From contig NZ_BAABJW010000004.1 of NCBI RefSeq assembly GCF_039543505.1, forward strand, positions 186,001 to 250,000: a DNA stretch of 64,000 nucleotides, in the 5' to 3' direction. A model generated the notes under the pieces. It was not told the DNA's origin. It saw only the letters and a list, made by a program, of their open reading frames with translations, and did no database searches. Numbering within the stretch: position 1 is the stretch's first letter; each line of letters starts with the position of its first letter. The position numbers and the translations under genes are program-made. This stretch comes from Litoribaculum gwangyangense (GTDB taxonomy: Bacteria; Bacteroidota; Bacteroidia; Flavobacteriales; Flavobacteriaceae). Of the stretch, positions 37,084-46,735 are shown in pieces.

Positions 37084-37137
37084 AAAAAGATAGGGGTTTT
37101 ATAGCACGAAGAATAATTATCAAAAAGTAAATTAATT

Positions 37138-37893
37138 ATGGTTAAAAAGATTAAGAACTTTACTAAATGTTTTTTTAATTTTTTTGGTTATTCCATTCAT
37201 AAAAAAAGAAAAATACAGAAAAAATCAGCATTAGATGAAAATGCTTTCATAATGTATAAAGCCATAGAACGTTGTGTTGAAAGAGGTTTAAAAATAAATA
37301 CAGTAATAGATGTTGGTGCCTCAGATGGCATATGGTCCAGAGCTTGCATGAAAACATTTCCTGATGCCAATTACTTACTGATTGAAGCACAAACAAATCA
37401 TGAAAACGGATTAAAAAAATTTAAACAAGAATTCGAAAATAGTGATTATGTGTTAGCTGCGGCTGGAAAAAAAGAAGGAATGATTTATTTTAATAATGAA
37501 AACCCTTTAGGAGGATTGGCTTCAGAAACTAAGTTAACAAATGATTGCATAGAGGTTCCTGTAATAGCTATTGATGAAGAACTGAAAAGGCGGAAATTAA
37601 AAGGTCCTTATCTATTGAAATTAGATACTCACGGTTTTGAGGTTCCAATAATTGAGGGAGCAAAAAAAACCATTAAAGCAGCTAGTTTAATAATTATTGA
37701 AACATATAATTATAAAATAACTAATGATAGTCTTCGTTATTGGGAGATATGCAGCTATATGGAGAAATTAGGTTTTTCGCCCATTGAAATGGTGGATTTT
37801 ATGCAAAGAAAATACGATAATTCTTTTTGGCAAATGGATACTTTTTTTATTCCTTCAAATAGTAAAGAGTTTTCATATAACTCATATACATAG
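37138..37893 (+). CDS. FkbM-family methyltransferase
   Basis: A 251-aa SAM-dependent methyltransferase. Motif I is TVIDVGASDGIWSRAC near residues 55-70, followed by LLIEAQ; the FkbM-type KLDTHGFEVPIIEGA lies near 162-176. FkbM enzymes O-methylate hydroxyl groups, in glycan loci probably on sugars. The 54-base gap before it holds nothing recognisable. The following glycosyltransferase gene starts 2 bases after its stop. A second FkbM gene lies at 45922. Confidence 0.86.
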   Translation: MVKKIKNFTKCFFNFFGYSIHKKRKIQKKSALDENAFIMYKAIERCVERGLKINTVIDVGASDGIWSRACMKTFPDANYLLIEAQTNHENGLKKFKQEFENSDYVLAAAGKKEGMIYFNNENPLGGLASETKLTNDCIEVPVIAIDEELKRRKLKGPYLLKLDTHGFEVPIIEGAKKTIKAASLIIIETYNYKITNDSLRYWEICSYMEKLGFSPIEMVDFMQRKYDNSFWQMDTFFIPSNSKEFSYNSYT

Positions 37894-37895
37894 GT

Positions 37896-38744
37896 TTGGC
37901 ACTCACAAAAAAATATCCACGAATTACTGTAGTAACACCAAATTATAATCAAGGGGATTATATTGAAGAAACCATTAATTCTGTGCTAAATCAAAATTAC
38001 CCAAACCTTGAATATATTATTATTGATGGAGGAAGTACTGACCAATCTTTAGATATCATAAAAAAGTATGAAAAAGACCTAGCCTATTGGAATAGCGAAC
38101 CAGATGGCGGCATGTATTATGCTATTAACAAAGGTTTCTTAAAAGCTACAGGGGATATTATGTGCTGGATAAATTCAGATGATATACTTTGGGAAAATTC
38201 ACTTTTTAGTGTGGCTAACATATTTAGTTCAAACCCTAATATCCATTGGTTGCAAGGTAGACCCACAATGATAGACAAAAACAACAATGTTATTGTACAG
38301 AAAGAATATTTTTTTTCAAAATTTTACTTTTATTTTTTAGAATATGAAAAAACTTTCTCATTTATTCAACAAGAGTCATCTTTTTGGTCAAAAACATTAT
38401 GGGATAAGGCTGGCGGTTACTTAAATACAAGTTTTAAAATATCTGCCGATTTTGACTTGTGGTTGAGATTTTTTGAACTTGAAAAAATGTATTGTACAAA
38501 AGAACATTTGGGAGCATTTAGAGAACGGGAAGGACAAAAATCTGGAGATAGAAAACAATATTTAAATGAAACGAAAGAATCACTATTGTTAAACTTTAAA
38601 AAGCTATCTGTTTTTGAAAAAGCAATGGTTAAACTAATGAAACTTTTAAGTTCAATAAATACATTATTTCAAAATAAATATTTAAGCAAAATATTTAATA
38701 AATTGATTAAAATAATAATAGGGAAACCAAAATTTGTTGAATGA
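37896..38744 (+). CDS. Glycosyltransferase family 2
   Basis: A 282-aa GT-A enzyme. ITVVTPNYNQGDYIEETI starts the nucleotide-binding fold, YIIIDGGSTD follows, and the metal-binding motif is WINSDD at 91-96. The block SEPDGGMYYAINKG is typical of a WcaA-like subgroup. Only a TTG at 37896 fits as start, 2 bases after the methyltransferase stop. It overlaps the next GT2 gene by 4 bases. It is the first of a run of GT2 genes reaching to 49.6 kb. Confidence 0.88.
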   Translation: MALTKKYPRITVVTPNYNQGDYIEETINSVLNQNYPNLEYIIIDGGSTDQSLDIIKKYEKDLAYWNSEPDGGMYYAINKGFLKATGDIMCWINSDDILWENSLFSVANIFSSNPNIHWLQGRPTMIDKNNNVIVQKEYFFSKFYFYFLEYEKTFSFIQQESSFWSKTLWDKAGGYLNTSFKISADFDLWLRFFELEKMYCTKEHLGAFREREGQKSGDRKQYLNETKESLLLNFKKLSVFEKAMVKLMKLLSSINTLFQNKYLSKIFNKLIKIIIGKPKFVE

Positions 38745-39577
38745 AAAACCAAAAAAAACATCCATTATTAAGTATTATAATACCAACGTTTAATTCGGCT
38801 GGTACAATAACAGAAACTTTGGAAAGTATTGTAAACCAAATATATACTAATATTGAAGTTATAGTTGTTGATGGTTTTTCAAATGATACTACATGTGAAC
38901 TAGTAAACAAATTTAAAGCAGCATATTCGCATTCAACCATAACATTGGTTTCAGAGAAAGACAAGGGTGTGTATGATGCCATGAATAAAGGGATAAAATT
39001 AGCTAAAGGAGATTTTTTATATTTTATGGGTAGTGATGATGTGTTTTATAATAAAGACACTTTAAATCAAATATTTTCAAAAGAAAATTTAAAATATGAT
39101 TTTATCTATGGCAATGTAGAATTTAAAAAAAGCAAACGTATTCATTCTGGAAAATCTAGTTTAGATAGATTAATTATAGATCAAATAAGTATATGCCATC
39201 AAGCAATTTTTTATAGTAAGGAAACCTTTAAAAAAGTTGGTAATTATAATTTAAAATATTTTATACATGCCGATTATGATTTTAATATAAGATGCTTTAG
39301 AGAAAAAGAAATAAAAATAAAATATCTTAATATTATTGTTGCTATTTTTAATGAAACCGGATTAAGTGGTTTAAAATCTAATGCTGATGGGTTTCATTTG
39401 GAACTAACGGAATTTAATATAGCTCAAAAATATAATATTGTAGATTTGTATTATGAAAAACTAAGTTTAGAAAAAAAGTTGAAAATTTTGTCTAATTCTA
39501 AAGAATTTCGATTAGGTTCTTTTTTATTAAAACCGTTTAGAAGAATTAAAAAATATTTTAAAATTCTTAGTAAATAA
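38741..39577 (+). CDS. Glycosyltransferase family 2 (tandem copy A)
   Basis: A 278-aa GT-A enzyme beginning SIIIPTFNSAGTITETLESI, with VVDGFSNDTT and metal motif FMGSDD at 95-100. The block KGVYDAMNKGIKLAKGD and the later CHQAIFYSKETFKKVG are shared with the next gene, showing recent tandem duplication. The gene overlaps its upstream neighbour by 4 bases (ATGA). The protein ends in a basic, helical tail (RRIKKYFKILSK), possibly for membrane contact. Confidence 0.88.
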   Translation: MKNQKKHPLLSIIIPTFNSAGTITETLESIVNQIYTNIEVIVVDGFSNDTTCELVNKFKAAYSHSTITLVSEKDKGVYDAMNKGIKLAKGDFLYFMGSDDVFYNKDTLNQIFSKENLKYDFIYGNVEFKKSKRIHSGKSSLDRLIIDQISICHQAIFYSKETFKKVGNYNLKYFIHADYDFNIRCFREKEIKIKYLNIIVAIFNETGLSGLKSNADGFHLELTEFNIAQKYNIVDLYYEKLSLEKKLKILSNSKEFRLGSFLLKPFRRIKKYFKILSK

Positions 39578-39612
39578 AAAGCTTCAATTTATTTAATATG
39601 ATACAAAATTAG

Positions 39613-40443
39613 ATGTTAATTAATAAACCACCTTTATTTTCAATCATAATACCAACTTTTAATTCAGAGAAAACATTACGAGAATCCTTAAAAAGTATTG
39701 TAAACCAAACGTTTAATGATTTGGAAGTTTTAATAATGGACGGTTTGTCAACTGATGGTACAATTGATGTTGCTAAAGAATACAAAGCTAAATTCAATAA
39801 AATAAGAATTTATTCAGAAAAGGACAGAGGTATATATGATGCTATGAATAAAGGAATAGATTTAGCAATGGGTTGTTGGCTATTTTTTATGGGAAGTGAT
39901 GATTTTTTTTATGAAACCCAAACCTTAGAAAAACTTTCACAATATACCCATGTTGATGATAATACTGTATTGTATGGAAATGTATATTCAACACGTTTTA
40001 ATGGTTTTTATGACGGTGAATTCACCTATTCTAAATTAACAAAAAAAAATATTTGCCATCAATCTATGTTTTTCAATAAAAAGATTTTTAAAATGATTGG
40101 CAAGTTTGACTTAAAGTATGTTTGTCATGCAGACTGGGATCATAATTTTCGATGGTTTTTTTCATCCAAAATCAAAGGCATATATGTAGATCAAATTATT
40201 GCTAATTATGCAGATGGTGGATTTAGTTCTATTAATCAAGATCATGTTTTTAATAAAGATAAATTTTTTAAAATTATTACTTTAGGAGTTGGAAAATTAA
40301 CATTTTCAGAGTTAATCATAGATTGTAATGAGGCTATTTGTTTATACAAAAAACAAAAGAACTATTTTAAATTATTTGTAGCATACATATTAAAGTTTAG
40401 TTTTAAAATTTTCGCAAAAATTGAAAACCACTTTATACTTTGA
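39613..40443 (+). CDS. Glycosyltransferase family 2 (tandem copy B)
   Basis: A 276-aa paralogue of the preceding gene: SIIIPTFNSEKTLRESLKSI, IMDGLSTDGT, RGIYDAMNKGIDLAMG and the metal motif FMGSDD at 92-97. The C-terminal third diverges strongly from copy A, which suggests a changed acceptor. The 35-base gap between the copies is one of the larger gaps in the run. The longer frame of the next gene overlaps its end, but the preferred start there does not. Confidence 0.88.
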   Translation: MLINKPPLFSIIIPTFNSEKTLRESLKSIVNQTFNDLEVLIMDGLSTDGTIDVAKEYKAKFNKIRIYSEKDRGIYDAMNKGIDLAMGCWLFFMGSDDFFYETQTLEKLSQYTHVDDNTVLYGNVYSTRFNGFYDGEFTYSKLTKKNICHQSMFFNKKIFKMIGKFDLKYVCHADWDHNFRWFFSSKIKGIYVDQIIANYADGGFSSINQDHVFNKDKFFKIITLGVGKLTFSELIIDCNEAICLYKKQKNYFKLFVAYILKFSFKIFAKIENHFIL

Positions 40444-40447
40444 AAGT

Positions 40448-41425
40448 ATGAATCCTAAAGTATCGATAATTATACCAAATTATAACCATGAGCATTTCCT
40501 AGAACAACGGTTACAGAGCATCTTTTACCAAACCTATAAAAATTTTGAGGTTATCTTGTTGGACGATTGCAGTACAGATAATAGTCAAGCTATTTTATTA
40601 GAATATGCTAAACATCCCAAAATATCTCATTGTGTATTTAATAAAACAAACTCTGGAAGCACCTTTGTTCAATGGCGTAAAGGTATTGAGTTGGCCAAAG
40701 GTGAGATTATCTGGATTGCAGAATCGGATGATTTTTGTGACGATCAGTTTCTTGAAACAGTAATTAAACCTTTTGGTAACGATATTGAAGTTGTTTTGGC
40801 TTACTGTCAGTCCAATAAAGTTAATGTGAACGGAGAGGTAACAGGAAATTGGAAAAATTACACTGATTATTTTAAATCACCTTTATTCGATTCAGATTTT
40901 ATTATTGATGGAGCCATTTTTATACAGAAATATTTAATTTATAAAAATACTATACCAAATGCGAGTGCAGTTTTAATGAGAAAAAGCAAAGTGTTAGAAT
41001 TAGGTTTAGATGAAATTAATAGTAATTTAAAATATTGTGGAGATTGGTTGTTTTATTTCAAACTATTGTTAACGGGTAAAGTTGCTTTTACATCAAAAAG
41101 CTTAAATAATTTTAGGTATCATTCGCAAAGTGTTATAGCATACGCAAACGAGAAGGAAAATAAAATTGAATTGTTGAATATTGATATCCAGCTGCGAGAT
41201 GAAATGCAGCATTTTTTAAATAAGATAAATAAATTAAAAAAGCGGTTAATTAGTGAGAAACTAAAAAAGCTAATAAAGGAATTAAAATATGAAAAATCGC
41301 TTTTGTTGCTTAGCAATAAAAAGTTTAAAGAAGCAATTACATTGATATTTAGTATTTTATTTTATTTTATCAGGCGTTATAAATTAAAGAATTTATTTTT
41401 AAAGCTTAAAAGCAAAGTTACATGA
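40448..41425 (+). CDS. Glycosyltransferase family 2
   Basis: A GT-A enzyme of 325 aa from the ATG at 40448 (MNPKVSIIIPNYNHEHFLEQ). A start at 40421 would add nine residues inside the previous gene and is less likely. It has LLDDCSTDNS and the metal motif IAESDDF at 90-96, then a basic C-terminal region rich in Lys and Leu that may associate with the membrane. Its stop overlaps the start of the next gene by 4 bases. The sugar is unknown. Confidence 0.88.
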   Translation: MNPKVSIIIPNYNHEHFLEQRLQSIFYQTYKNFEVILLDDCSTDNSQAILLEYAKHPKISHCVFNKTNSGSTFVQWRKGIELAKGEIIWIAESDDFCDDQFLETVIKPFGNDIEVVLAYCQSNKVNVNGEVTGNWKNYTDYFKSPLFDSDFIIDGAIFIQKYLIYKNTIPNASAVLMRKSKVLELGLDEINSNLKYCGDWLFYFKLLLTGKVAFTSKSLNNFRYHSQSVIAYANEKENKIELLNIDIQLRDEMQHFLNKINKLKKRLISEKLKKLIKELKYEKSLLLLSNKKFKEAITLIFSILFYFIRRYKLKNLFLKLKSKVT

Positions 41426-42288
41426 TATCCATAATTATATGTAGCAGAACAATAAAGGTAGATTTAAGTTTAATAGAAAATATTAGCTCTACAATAGGTT
41501 GTCCATATGAATTGATTGTAGTTAATAACTCTAAAAACAAATATTCCATTTTTCAAGCTTACAATCTAGGGTTAAAAAAAAGTAAAGGAAACTATTGGTG
41601 TTTTATGCATGATGATATTCTGCTACATACAAAAAATTGGGGTTTAAAAATTCAAGAAATTTTTGAAAACAACCCAAAAATTGGTTTGATAGGCGTTGCC
41701 GGAGCTAAAGTAAAAACTAAAATGCCTTCTGCTTGGTGGGATTGTGGTATTCATGAAAAAGCTATGCACTTAAAACAACATCTTGAAAATGGCGAGGTAG
41801 AATATTGGAACATTGGCTGGAAAGAGTCTAATATTGAGGACGTGGTTGCTGTTGACGGTTTTTTTATGGTAGCAAGACCCAATGAAAACATTTATTTTGA
41901 TGAGGATTTAATAGGCTTCCACAACTACGATTTAAACATATCCTTGGCTTACAAAATGCAAAACCTTAAAGTGGTTGTTACAAACTCTATTTTAATTGAG
42001 CATTTTTCATTTGGTACTCCAGATATAGATTGGTGCAAGTCTGTTATAAACTTTGATAAACGTTACAGAAAAAAATTGCCATTGCAAGTTGAAGGCACTT
42101 TACTCACTGACCAGTTTAAAAGATTGGAATTTAAAAATGGTAAATTATTTTGCGAAAAACTTCTTACCAATAATTTAAAAATGCAAGCTGTTTATTACTG
42201 GTTGCGATTGGTGCTTTTTAAGCCAGTTTCTAAATACCATTTTTATTTTTGTAAAAGATATTTAAAAACAATTTTAACTAATCAATAA
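41422..42288 (+). CDS. Glycosyltransferase, GT2-like
   Basis: A 288-aa GT-A-like protein. The opening MISIIICSRT and YELIVVNNSKNKYS fit the nucleotide-binding fold, and CFMHDDILLHT at 60-70 provides a His-Asp-Asp in place of the DxD motif. The acceptor half has DVVAVDGFFMVARP and FHNYDLNISLAYKM, similar to the later part of GT2 enzymes. It belongs to a less common subgroup than its neighbours. ATGA overlap with the gene before, and the next gene starts directly after its stop. Confidence 0.75.
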   Translation: MISIIICSRTIKVDLSLIENISSTIGCPYELIVVNNSKNKYSIFQAYNLGLKKSKGNYWCFMHDDILLHTKNWGLKIQEIFENNPKIGLIGVAGAKVKTKMPSAWWDCGIHEKAMHLKQHLENGEVEYWNIGWKESNIEDVVAVDGFFMVARPNENIYFDEDLIGFHNYDLNISLAYKMQNLKVVVTNSILIEHFSFGTPDIDWCKSVINFDKRYRKKLPLQVEGTLLTDQFKRLEFKNGKLFCEKLLTNNLKMQAVYYWLRLVLFKPVSKYHFYFCKRYLKTILTNQ

Positions 42289-43224
42289 ATGAAAAAAGGA
42301 TATGTTATAATTGTGACCTATAATGGTCTTAAATGGATAGACGAATGTTTGAAAAGTGTTGTTAACAGTTCTTTTCCTGTTATACCTGTTGTTGTTGATA
42401 ATAATAGTACTGATAAAACGGTTTCTTTTATAAAAGAAAACTTTCCCAATGTAATTTTATTTGAACAAACTAAAAATTTAGGGTTTGGTAAAGCAAATAA
42501 TTTAGGTATGTCTTATGCTTTAAATAAAGATGCAGATTTTGTTTTTTTATTAAACCAAGATGCTTTTTTAGAGAAAGATACCATTCGTGATTTAGTTCAA
42601 GTAGCCAATAAGCACCCTGAATATGGTATTTTAAGCCCAATACAATTAGATTATTCAGGTACGTTTTTGGAAAAATATTTTCTCCAATTTACTTCAAAAG
42701 ATAAGGCCTGTTCACTTTATTCAGATTTAGTAATAGGAAATAAAATAAAAGATGTTTATGCTGTTGAGTTTATTCAAGCTGCTGCTTGGTTTTTGCCTAT
42801 CAATACTTTAAAAAACATTGGAGGGTTTGATCCTATTTTTTATCATTATGGTGAAGATGATAATTATTGCCAAAGAGTACGCTACTATCAATTAAAAATA
42901 GGTATTGTGCCTGCTACATTCATACGGCATGATACCAATAAGCCATCAGAAAACAGTTTTAAAACTTTTTCTAAAAAATATTACAGCATATACAAAAAAG
43001 ATATTTGTATTAATTATGCCAACATAAATAAAACGCTAAAGCCATCAGTAATTTTAAAAGCCAGAAAAATAATACATATTAAGATAATAAAAAGTTTTGT
43101 AAAACTTAATTTTAAAAACGTTTTAGGATATTATAAAGAGCTAAGGATTTTTAACAAAACATTGAAATTAATTGAGCATAGTAGGAAAATAAATAGTAAA
43201 ATAAAAGCTAATTACTTAAATTAA
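42289..43224 (+). CDS. Glycosyltransferase family 2 (rhamnosyltransferase-like)
   Basis: A 311-aa GT-A enzyme with VIIVTYNGLKWIDECLKSV, VVVDNNSTDKTV and NLGFGKANNLGM, a combination typical of rhamnosyltransferase-type GT2 proteins. The metal-binding motif is LLNQDAF at 87-93. Later, FDPIFYHYGEDDNYCQRVR supplies the conserved acidic ED pair. Its start codon directly follows the previous stop. A rhamnose donor is a family-based guess; no dTDP-rhamnose genes are in this window. Confidence 0.88.
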   Translation: MKKGYVIIVTYNGLKWIDECLKSVVNSSFPVIPVVVDNNSTDKTVSFIKENFPNVILFEQTKNLGFGKANNLGMSYALNKDADFVFLLNQDAFLEKDTIRDLVQVANKHPEYGILSPIQLDYSGTFLEKYFLQFTSKDKACSLYSDLVIGNKIKDVYAVEFIQAAAWFLPINTLKNIGGFDPIFYHYGEDDNYCQRVRYYQLKIGIVPATFIRHDTNKPSENSFKTFSKKYYSIYKKDICINYANINKTLKPSVILKARKIIHIKIIKSFVKLNFKNVLGYYKELRIFNKTLKLIEHSRKINSKIKANYLN

Positions 43225-43266
43225 AATAGGCTAAAATTAATATTATATAGTAAAAAATAGTGCTAA

Positions 43267-44217
43267 ATGAATTTTTTTGTATCTGTTATAATACCAGTTT
43301 ACAATGTTGCATCTTTTGTTGAAAAAGCTGTTATTTCTGCCTGCACACAACCTGAAGTATCTGAAGTTATAATTATTAATGATGGAAGTACAGATAACAC
43401 ATTAAAAATCATTAAAAAATTACAGAAAGAAAATAATATTATTAAAGTTTTTAGTCACTTTAATGAAATCAATAAAGGGAGGTCTGCCACCAGGAATTTA
43501 GGGATTCAAAAAGCAACTAATAAATATATTGCTTTTTTGGATGCTGACGATTATTATGAAGATAATAGGTTTAGCAACGACAAAACGATTTTTGAAACAG
43601 ATAGTTCAATAGAAGGAGTATATAACGCTGTTGGATTTCAGTTTTATAGATCAATAGATAAAAACGAAAAAGACTTTTTCAAGTTAAATACCCTGACCCA
43701 AAAAGTTGCACCAGAAAATCTTTATGAAGCTTTAATTACGTCAAAATACGGATATCTCCACTTAAATGGATTAACATTAAAGCGAGATGTTATAAATAAA
43801 ATAGGCTATTTCAATGAGTCTTTAAAAGTTGCTGAAGATTCCTATTTTTTGTTTAAATTGGCATTGAAAGTGAAACTTGTAGGGGGCATTCTTGACCGTC
43901 CGTTGGCAAAAAGAGGTATACATGATTCCAATGTTTTCGATAAAAAAGCGCTGTATCAGAAATATACCATCAAGATGTATGAAACTTTGGTAATTTGGTG
44001 TAGCAAAAATAAAGTAGCCAATTATATTATTGATGACTTGTTTAAACGTATTTGGCTACTAAAACAAAAAGAGAAAAATAGATTATATAAGGATATTACA
44101 CATTGGGCTGGATTTTTTTATAGTAATCCAAAACTTTTGTTTTCAATTTTTAGTATTAAATATTTTCCAATTATTAGGTTTAGGAAAATGCTTTTCCCTT
44201 TTTTTTACAAACGCTAA
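43267..44217 (+). CDS. Glycosyltransferase family 2
   Basis: A 316-aa GT-A enzyme: SVIIPVYNVASFVEKAV, IIINDGSTDNTL and the metal motif FLDADDYYED at 90-99. The block KGRSATRNLGIQKATN between them is the usual WcaA-like linker. After the catalytic domain comes GLTLKRDVINKIGYFNESL and a basic C-terminus. It follows a 42-base gap with no visible signal and precedes the next GT2 gene by 21 bases. Specificity is unknown. Confidence 0.88.
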   Translation: MNFFVSVIIPVYNVASFVEKAVISACTQPEVSEVIIINDGSTDNTLKIIKKLQKENNIIKVFSHFNEINKGRSATRNLGIQKATNKYIAFLDADDYYEDNRFSNDKTIFETDSSIEGVYNAVGFQFYRSIDKNEKDFFKLNTLTQKVAPENLYEALITSKYGYLHLNGLTLKRDVINKIGYFNESLKVAEDSYFLFKLALKVKLVGGILDRPLAKRGIHDSNVFDKKALYQKYTIKMYETLVIWCSKNKVANYIIDDLFKRIWLLKQKEKNRLYKDITHWAGFFYSNPKLLFSIFSIKYFPIIRFRKMLFPFFYKR

Positions 44218-44238
44218 GCCTTCAATATAGTTTATGTT

Positions 44239-45090
44239 ATGGATATGATAAGCAATGTTACTGTAGTAATTCCCTGTTATAACGATGGTGAATACATTAT
44301 ACAAGCCTTAAATTCTATTTTGAATCAAACACTTAAGCCCGATAAAATAATAATTATTGATGATGGTTCTGATATTCAAACTAAAAATATATTAGAAAGT
44401 ATTAAAGCTGAGTCAGTACAAGTCATTTTTCAGAGTAATTTGGGAGTTTGCAAAACACGTAATAAAGGAATAAGTTTAGCCAAAACAGACTATATTTTAA
44501 ATTTGGATGCTGATGATTTTTTCGAAAAAACTTTTATTGAAAAAGCCGTAAAAATATTGGATGAAAATCCTAATATTGGGGTAGTTGGATGTTTTTACAA
44601 AGTACTAAAGAACACCAAGCCAGAACAAGAAATTATTAAACCTGCAGGAGGTAGCCTCAAAAATTTTCTTGTAAAAAATAATGCTATGAACTGCTCTATG
44701 TTCAGAAGAATATGCTGGGAAGAAGCATCAGGTTATGATGAAATAATAGTAAATGGTTATGAAGACTGGGATTTTTGGATATCCATATTAAAAAATGGTT
44801 GGCAAATGCACATTATTCAAGAAGCATTATTTACCTATCGGATAAAAAAATCATCAAGAGATATTTCGGCATTTCAAGATCACGATTTAGAATTAAGAAG
44901 TTATATTTTCAATAAGCACAAACAAGTTTACTTAGATAATTTCTATTCTTATGTCATTCAAAATCTGTATGAAAACCACAAATTAAAGCAAAACAAACTA
45001 AAAGTTAAAAACACGCTAGATTACAAAATAGGAAGTAGTATTTTAGCACCTATTAGATTTATAAAAAGAAAAATCAAATTTTTTAAATAA
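44239..45090 (+). CDS. Glycosyltransferase family 2
   Basis: A 283-aa GT-A enzyme with VTVVIPCYNDGEYIIQALNS, IIIDDGSD and the metal motif LNLDADDFFEK at 87-97. GYDEIIVNGYEDWDFWI, shared with the following gene in similar form, provides the conserved ED of the catalytic base region. A third-codon ATG gives an alternative start (MISNVTVV). It ends in a basic tail, IRFIKRKIKFFK. The next gene begins 11 bases later. Confidence 0.88.
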   Translation: MDMISNVTVVIPCYNDGEYIIQALNSILNQTLKPDKIIIIDDGSDIQTKNILESIKAESVQVIFQSNLGVCKTRNKGISLAKTDYILNLDADDFFEKTFIEKAVKILDENPNIGVVGCFYKVLKNTKPEQEIIKPAGGSLKNFLVKNNAMNCSMFRRICWEEASGYDEIIVNGYEDWDFWISILKNGWQMHIIQEALFTYRIKKSSRDISAFQDHDLELRSYIFNKHKQVYLDNFYSYVIQNLYENHKLKQNKLKVKNTLDYKIGSSILAPIRFIKRKIKFFK

Positions 45091-45101
45091 AATTGTCTTG
45101 A

Positions 45102-45908
45102 ATGAAAAATTCAGTGTCCATCATAGTTCCTTGTTATAATCAAGCTCAATTTTTAGATGACACATTGCAATCTGTTTTTAACCAAACGTCATCTAATTGG
45201 GAATGTATAATTGTAAATGATGGCAGTACTGATAATTCAGAAGGTATAGCTTTAAAATGGACAGAAAAAGACAGCCGATTTAAATATTTCTTTAAAGATA
45301 ACGGAGGTTTATCAAGTGCAAGGAATTTTGGTATTAAAAAAGCAGAATATGATATTGTTTTACCATTAGATTCTGATGACATTATAAGTAAAGATTTGAT
45401 ATCAGAAGTTATTAATGAATTTAATATTAGTAATGCGGACGTAGTGTATTACGAAGTAGAGTTTTTTGGAAAAAAAAAGGGTGTTTACACTTTGCCAAAA
45501 TACAGTTACAGAACATTGTTACTGCAAAATGTATTTATAGCCTGTACGCCTTTTAAAAAAGCAAACTATTTTAAAATAGGGGGTTACGATGAGAAATTAA
45601 AATCGTTTGAAGATTGGGATCTATGGATTAGAATGTTAAATGAAAACTCTAAAGTTGTAAAAATAGACAAAACACTTTATTATTATCGGAAACATAAAAC
45701 AGGAAGTCTCACAAATATTTTTTCAGAATCCCCTAAGATTTATTTTGACTTATACGATTACATTTATACTAAGAACAAAACAATTTATGATGCACATTTT
45801 AAAAACCCTATTTTAGCCTACCATGAAAATGAATCTTTAAAAACATTTAATAACAGGATTAAAAATAATTTCTTCTTTAAAATTTATCAAAAAATAAAAA
45901 AAAACTAG
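45102..45908 (+). CDS. Glycosyltransferase family 2
   Basis: A 268-aa GT-A enzyme: SVSIIVPCYNQAQFLDDTL, IIVNDGSTDNS, DNGGLSSARNFGI and the metal motif LPLDSDDIIS at 87-96. GGYDEKLKSFEDWDLWIRM holds the ED pair of the active site. Similarity to the previous gene (ED-WDxWI block) suggests an older duplication. The FkbM methyltransferase gene follows after 13 bases. Sugar specificity unknown. Confidence 0.88.
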   Translation: MKNSVSIIVPCYNQAQFLDDTLQSVFNQTSSNWECIIVNDGSTDNSEGIALKWTEKDSRFKYFFKDNGGLSSARNFGIKKAEYDIVLPLDSDDIISKDLISEVINEFNISNADVVYYEVEFFGKKKGVYTLPKYSYRTLLLQNVFIACTPFKKANYFKIGGYDEKLKSFEDWDLWIRMLNENSKVVKIDKTLYYYRKHKTGSLTNIFSESPKIYFDLYDYIYTKNKTIYDAHFKNPILAYHENESLKTFNNRIKNNFFFKIYQKIKKN

Positions 45909-45921
45909 TCGAAATTGTATA

Positions 45922-46599
45922 ATGAAAAAGATAATTAAAGAAAAACTTGTTGATTTTCTTGGGTCTAGACTAAATATTAGTTTTGCCAGATCTGGTGATG
46001 ATTTACAATTAATGAAACTTATTAACAACAATTCTCCCGGAGTTTATGCAGATATTGGCTCTTGGCATCCTAAAAAGGCATCAAACACTTATTTTTTTTA
46101 CTTAAGAAATTGGAAAGGGATTTGTGTTGACCCTAATCCAGAATTAAAAGAGTTATATTCGGCAATTCGACCAAAAGATATTTTTATTAATGCTGGAGTA
46201 GGAAATTCAAATGAAAAAATGGAGTATTTTATGTTTTCAGAAAGTTCAATGAATACATTTAGTGATAGTTTTATTGAAAGAAACAATTTAGTCGATAAAA
46301 TAGTAAAAAAAATTGAAGTTCCAATTTACTCTTTAGAACACATTTTAAGTAAACATATAAAATCTACAGACCGTTTGGATTTTTTTGATATTGATGTTGA
46401 AGGTTTTGATTTAGAAGTTTTAAAAACTAATAATTGGAATCTTTACAGACCTAAAGTTATATTAGTTGAAACAGATTTGTCAATTAAAGAAGATGTAAAT
46501 TCTGAGATAGTAAAATATTTAGATACCAAAAATTACAGGTTAATAGGGAAATCTATAATTAACCAAGATTTAGGAAACTTATTTTTCATTTCAGATTAA
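45922..46599 (+). CDS. FkbM-family methyltransferase (second)
   Basis: A 225-aa SAM-dependent methyltransferase. YADIGSWHPKKASNTYFFY replaces the classic motif I, ICVDPNPE binds the SAM ribose, and DFFDIDVEGFDLEVLK near 153-168 is the FkbM hallmark. It is shorter and less similar to the first FkbM protein at 37138 than a recent copy would be, so the two probably methylate different positions. A 136-base gap follows, the longest within the locus; it is AT-rich and shows only a weak TATATTTA sequence near the next start. Confidence 0.83.
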   Translation: MKKIIKEKLVDFLGSRLNISFARSGDDLQLMKLINNNSPGVYADIGSWHPKKASNTYFFYLRNWKGICVDPNPELKELYSAIRPKDIFINAGVGNSNEKMEYFMFSESSMNTFSDSFIERNNLVDKIVKKIEVPIYSLEHILSKHIKSTDRLDFFDIDVEGFDLEVLKTNNWNLYRPKVILVETDLSIKEDVNSEIVKYLDTKNYRLIGKSIINQDLGNLFFISD

Positions 46600-46735
46600 A
46601 ATATAAAAAACTTAACTATACTAAAAAAAATAAATTATCATGTTTGTCTATATGGATATTGGCTAATTATTTAGTTTAAGAAAAGTCAGTAAAAAATAAT
46701 TTATATTTATATACTATACCAATTAAAAAACTAAT

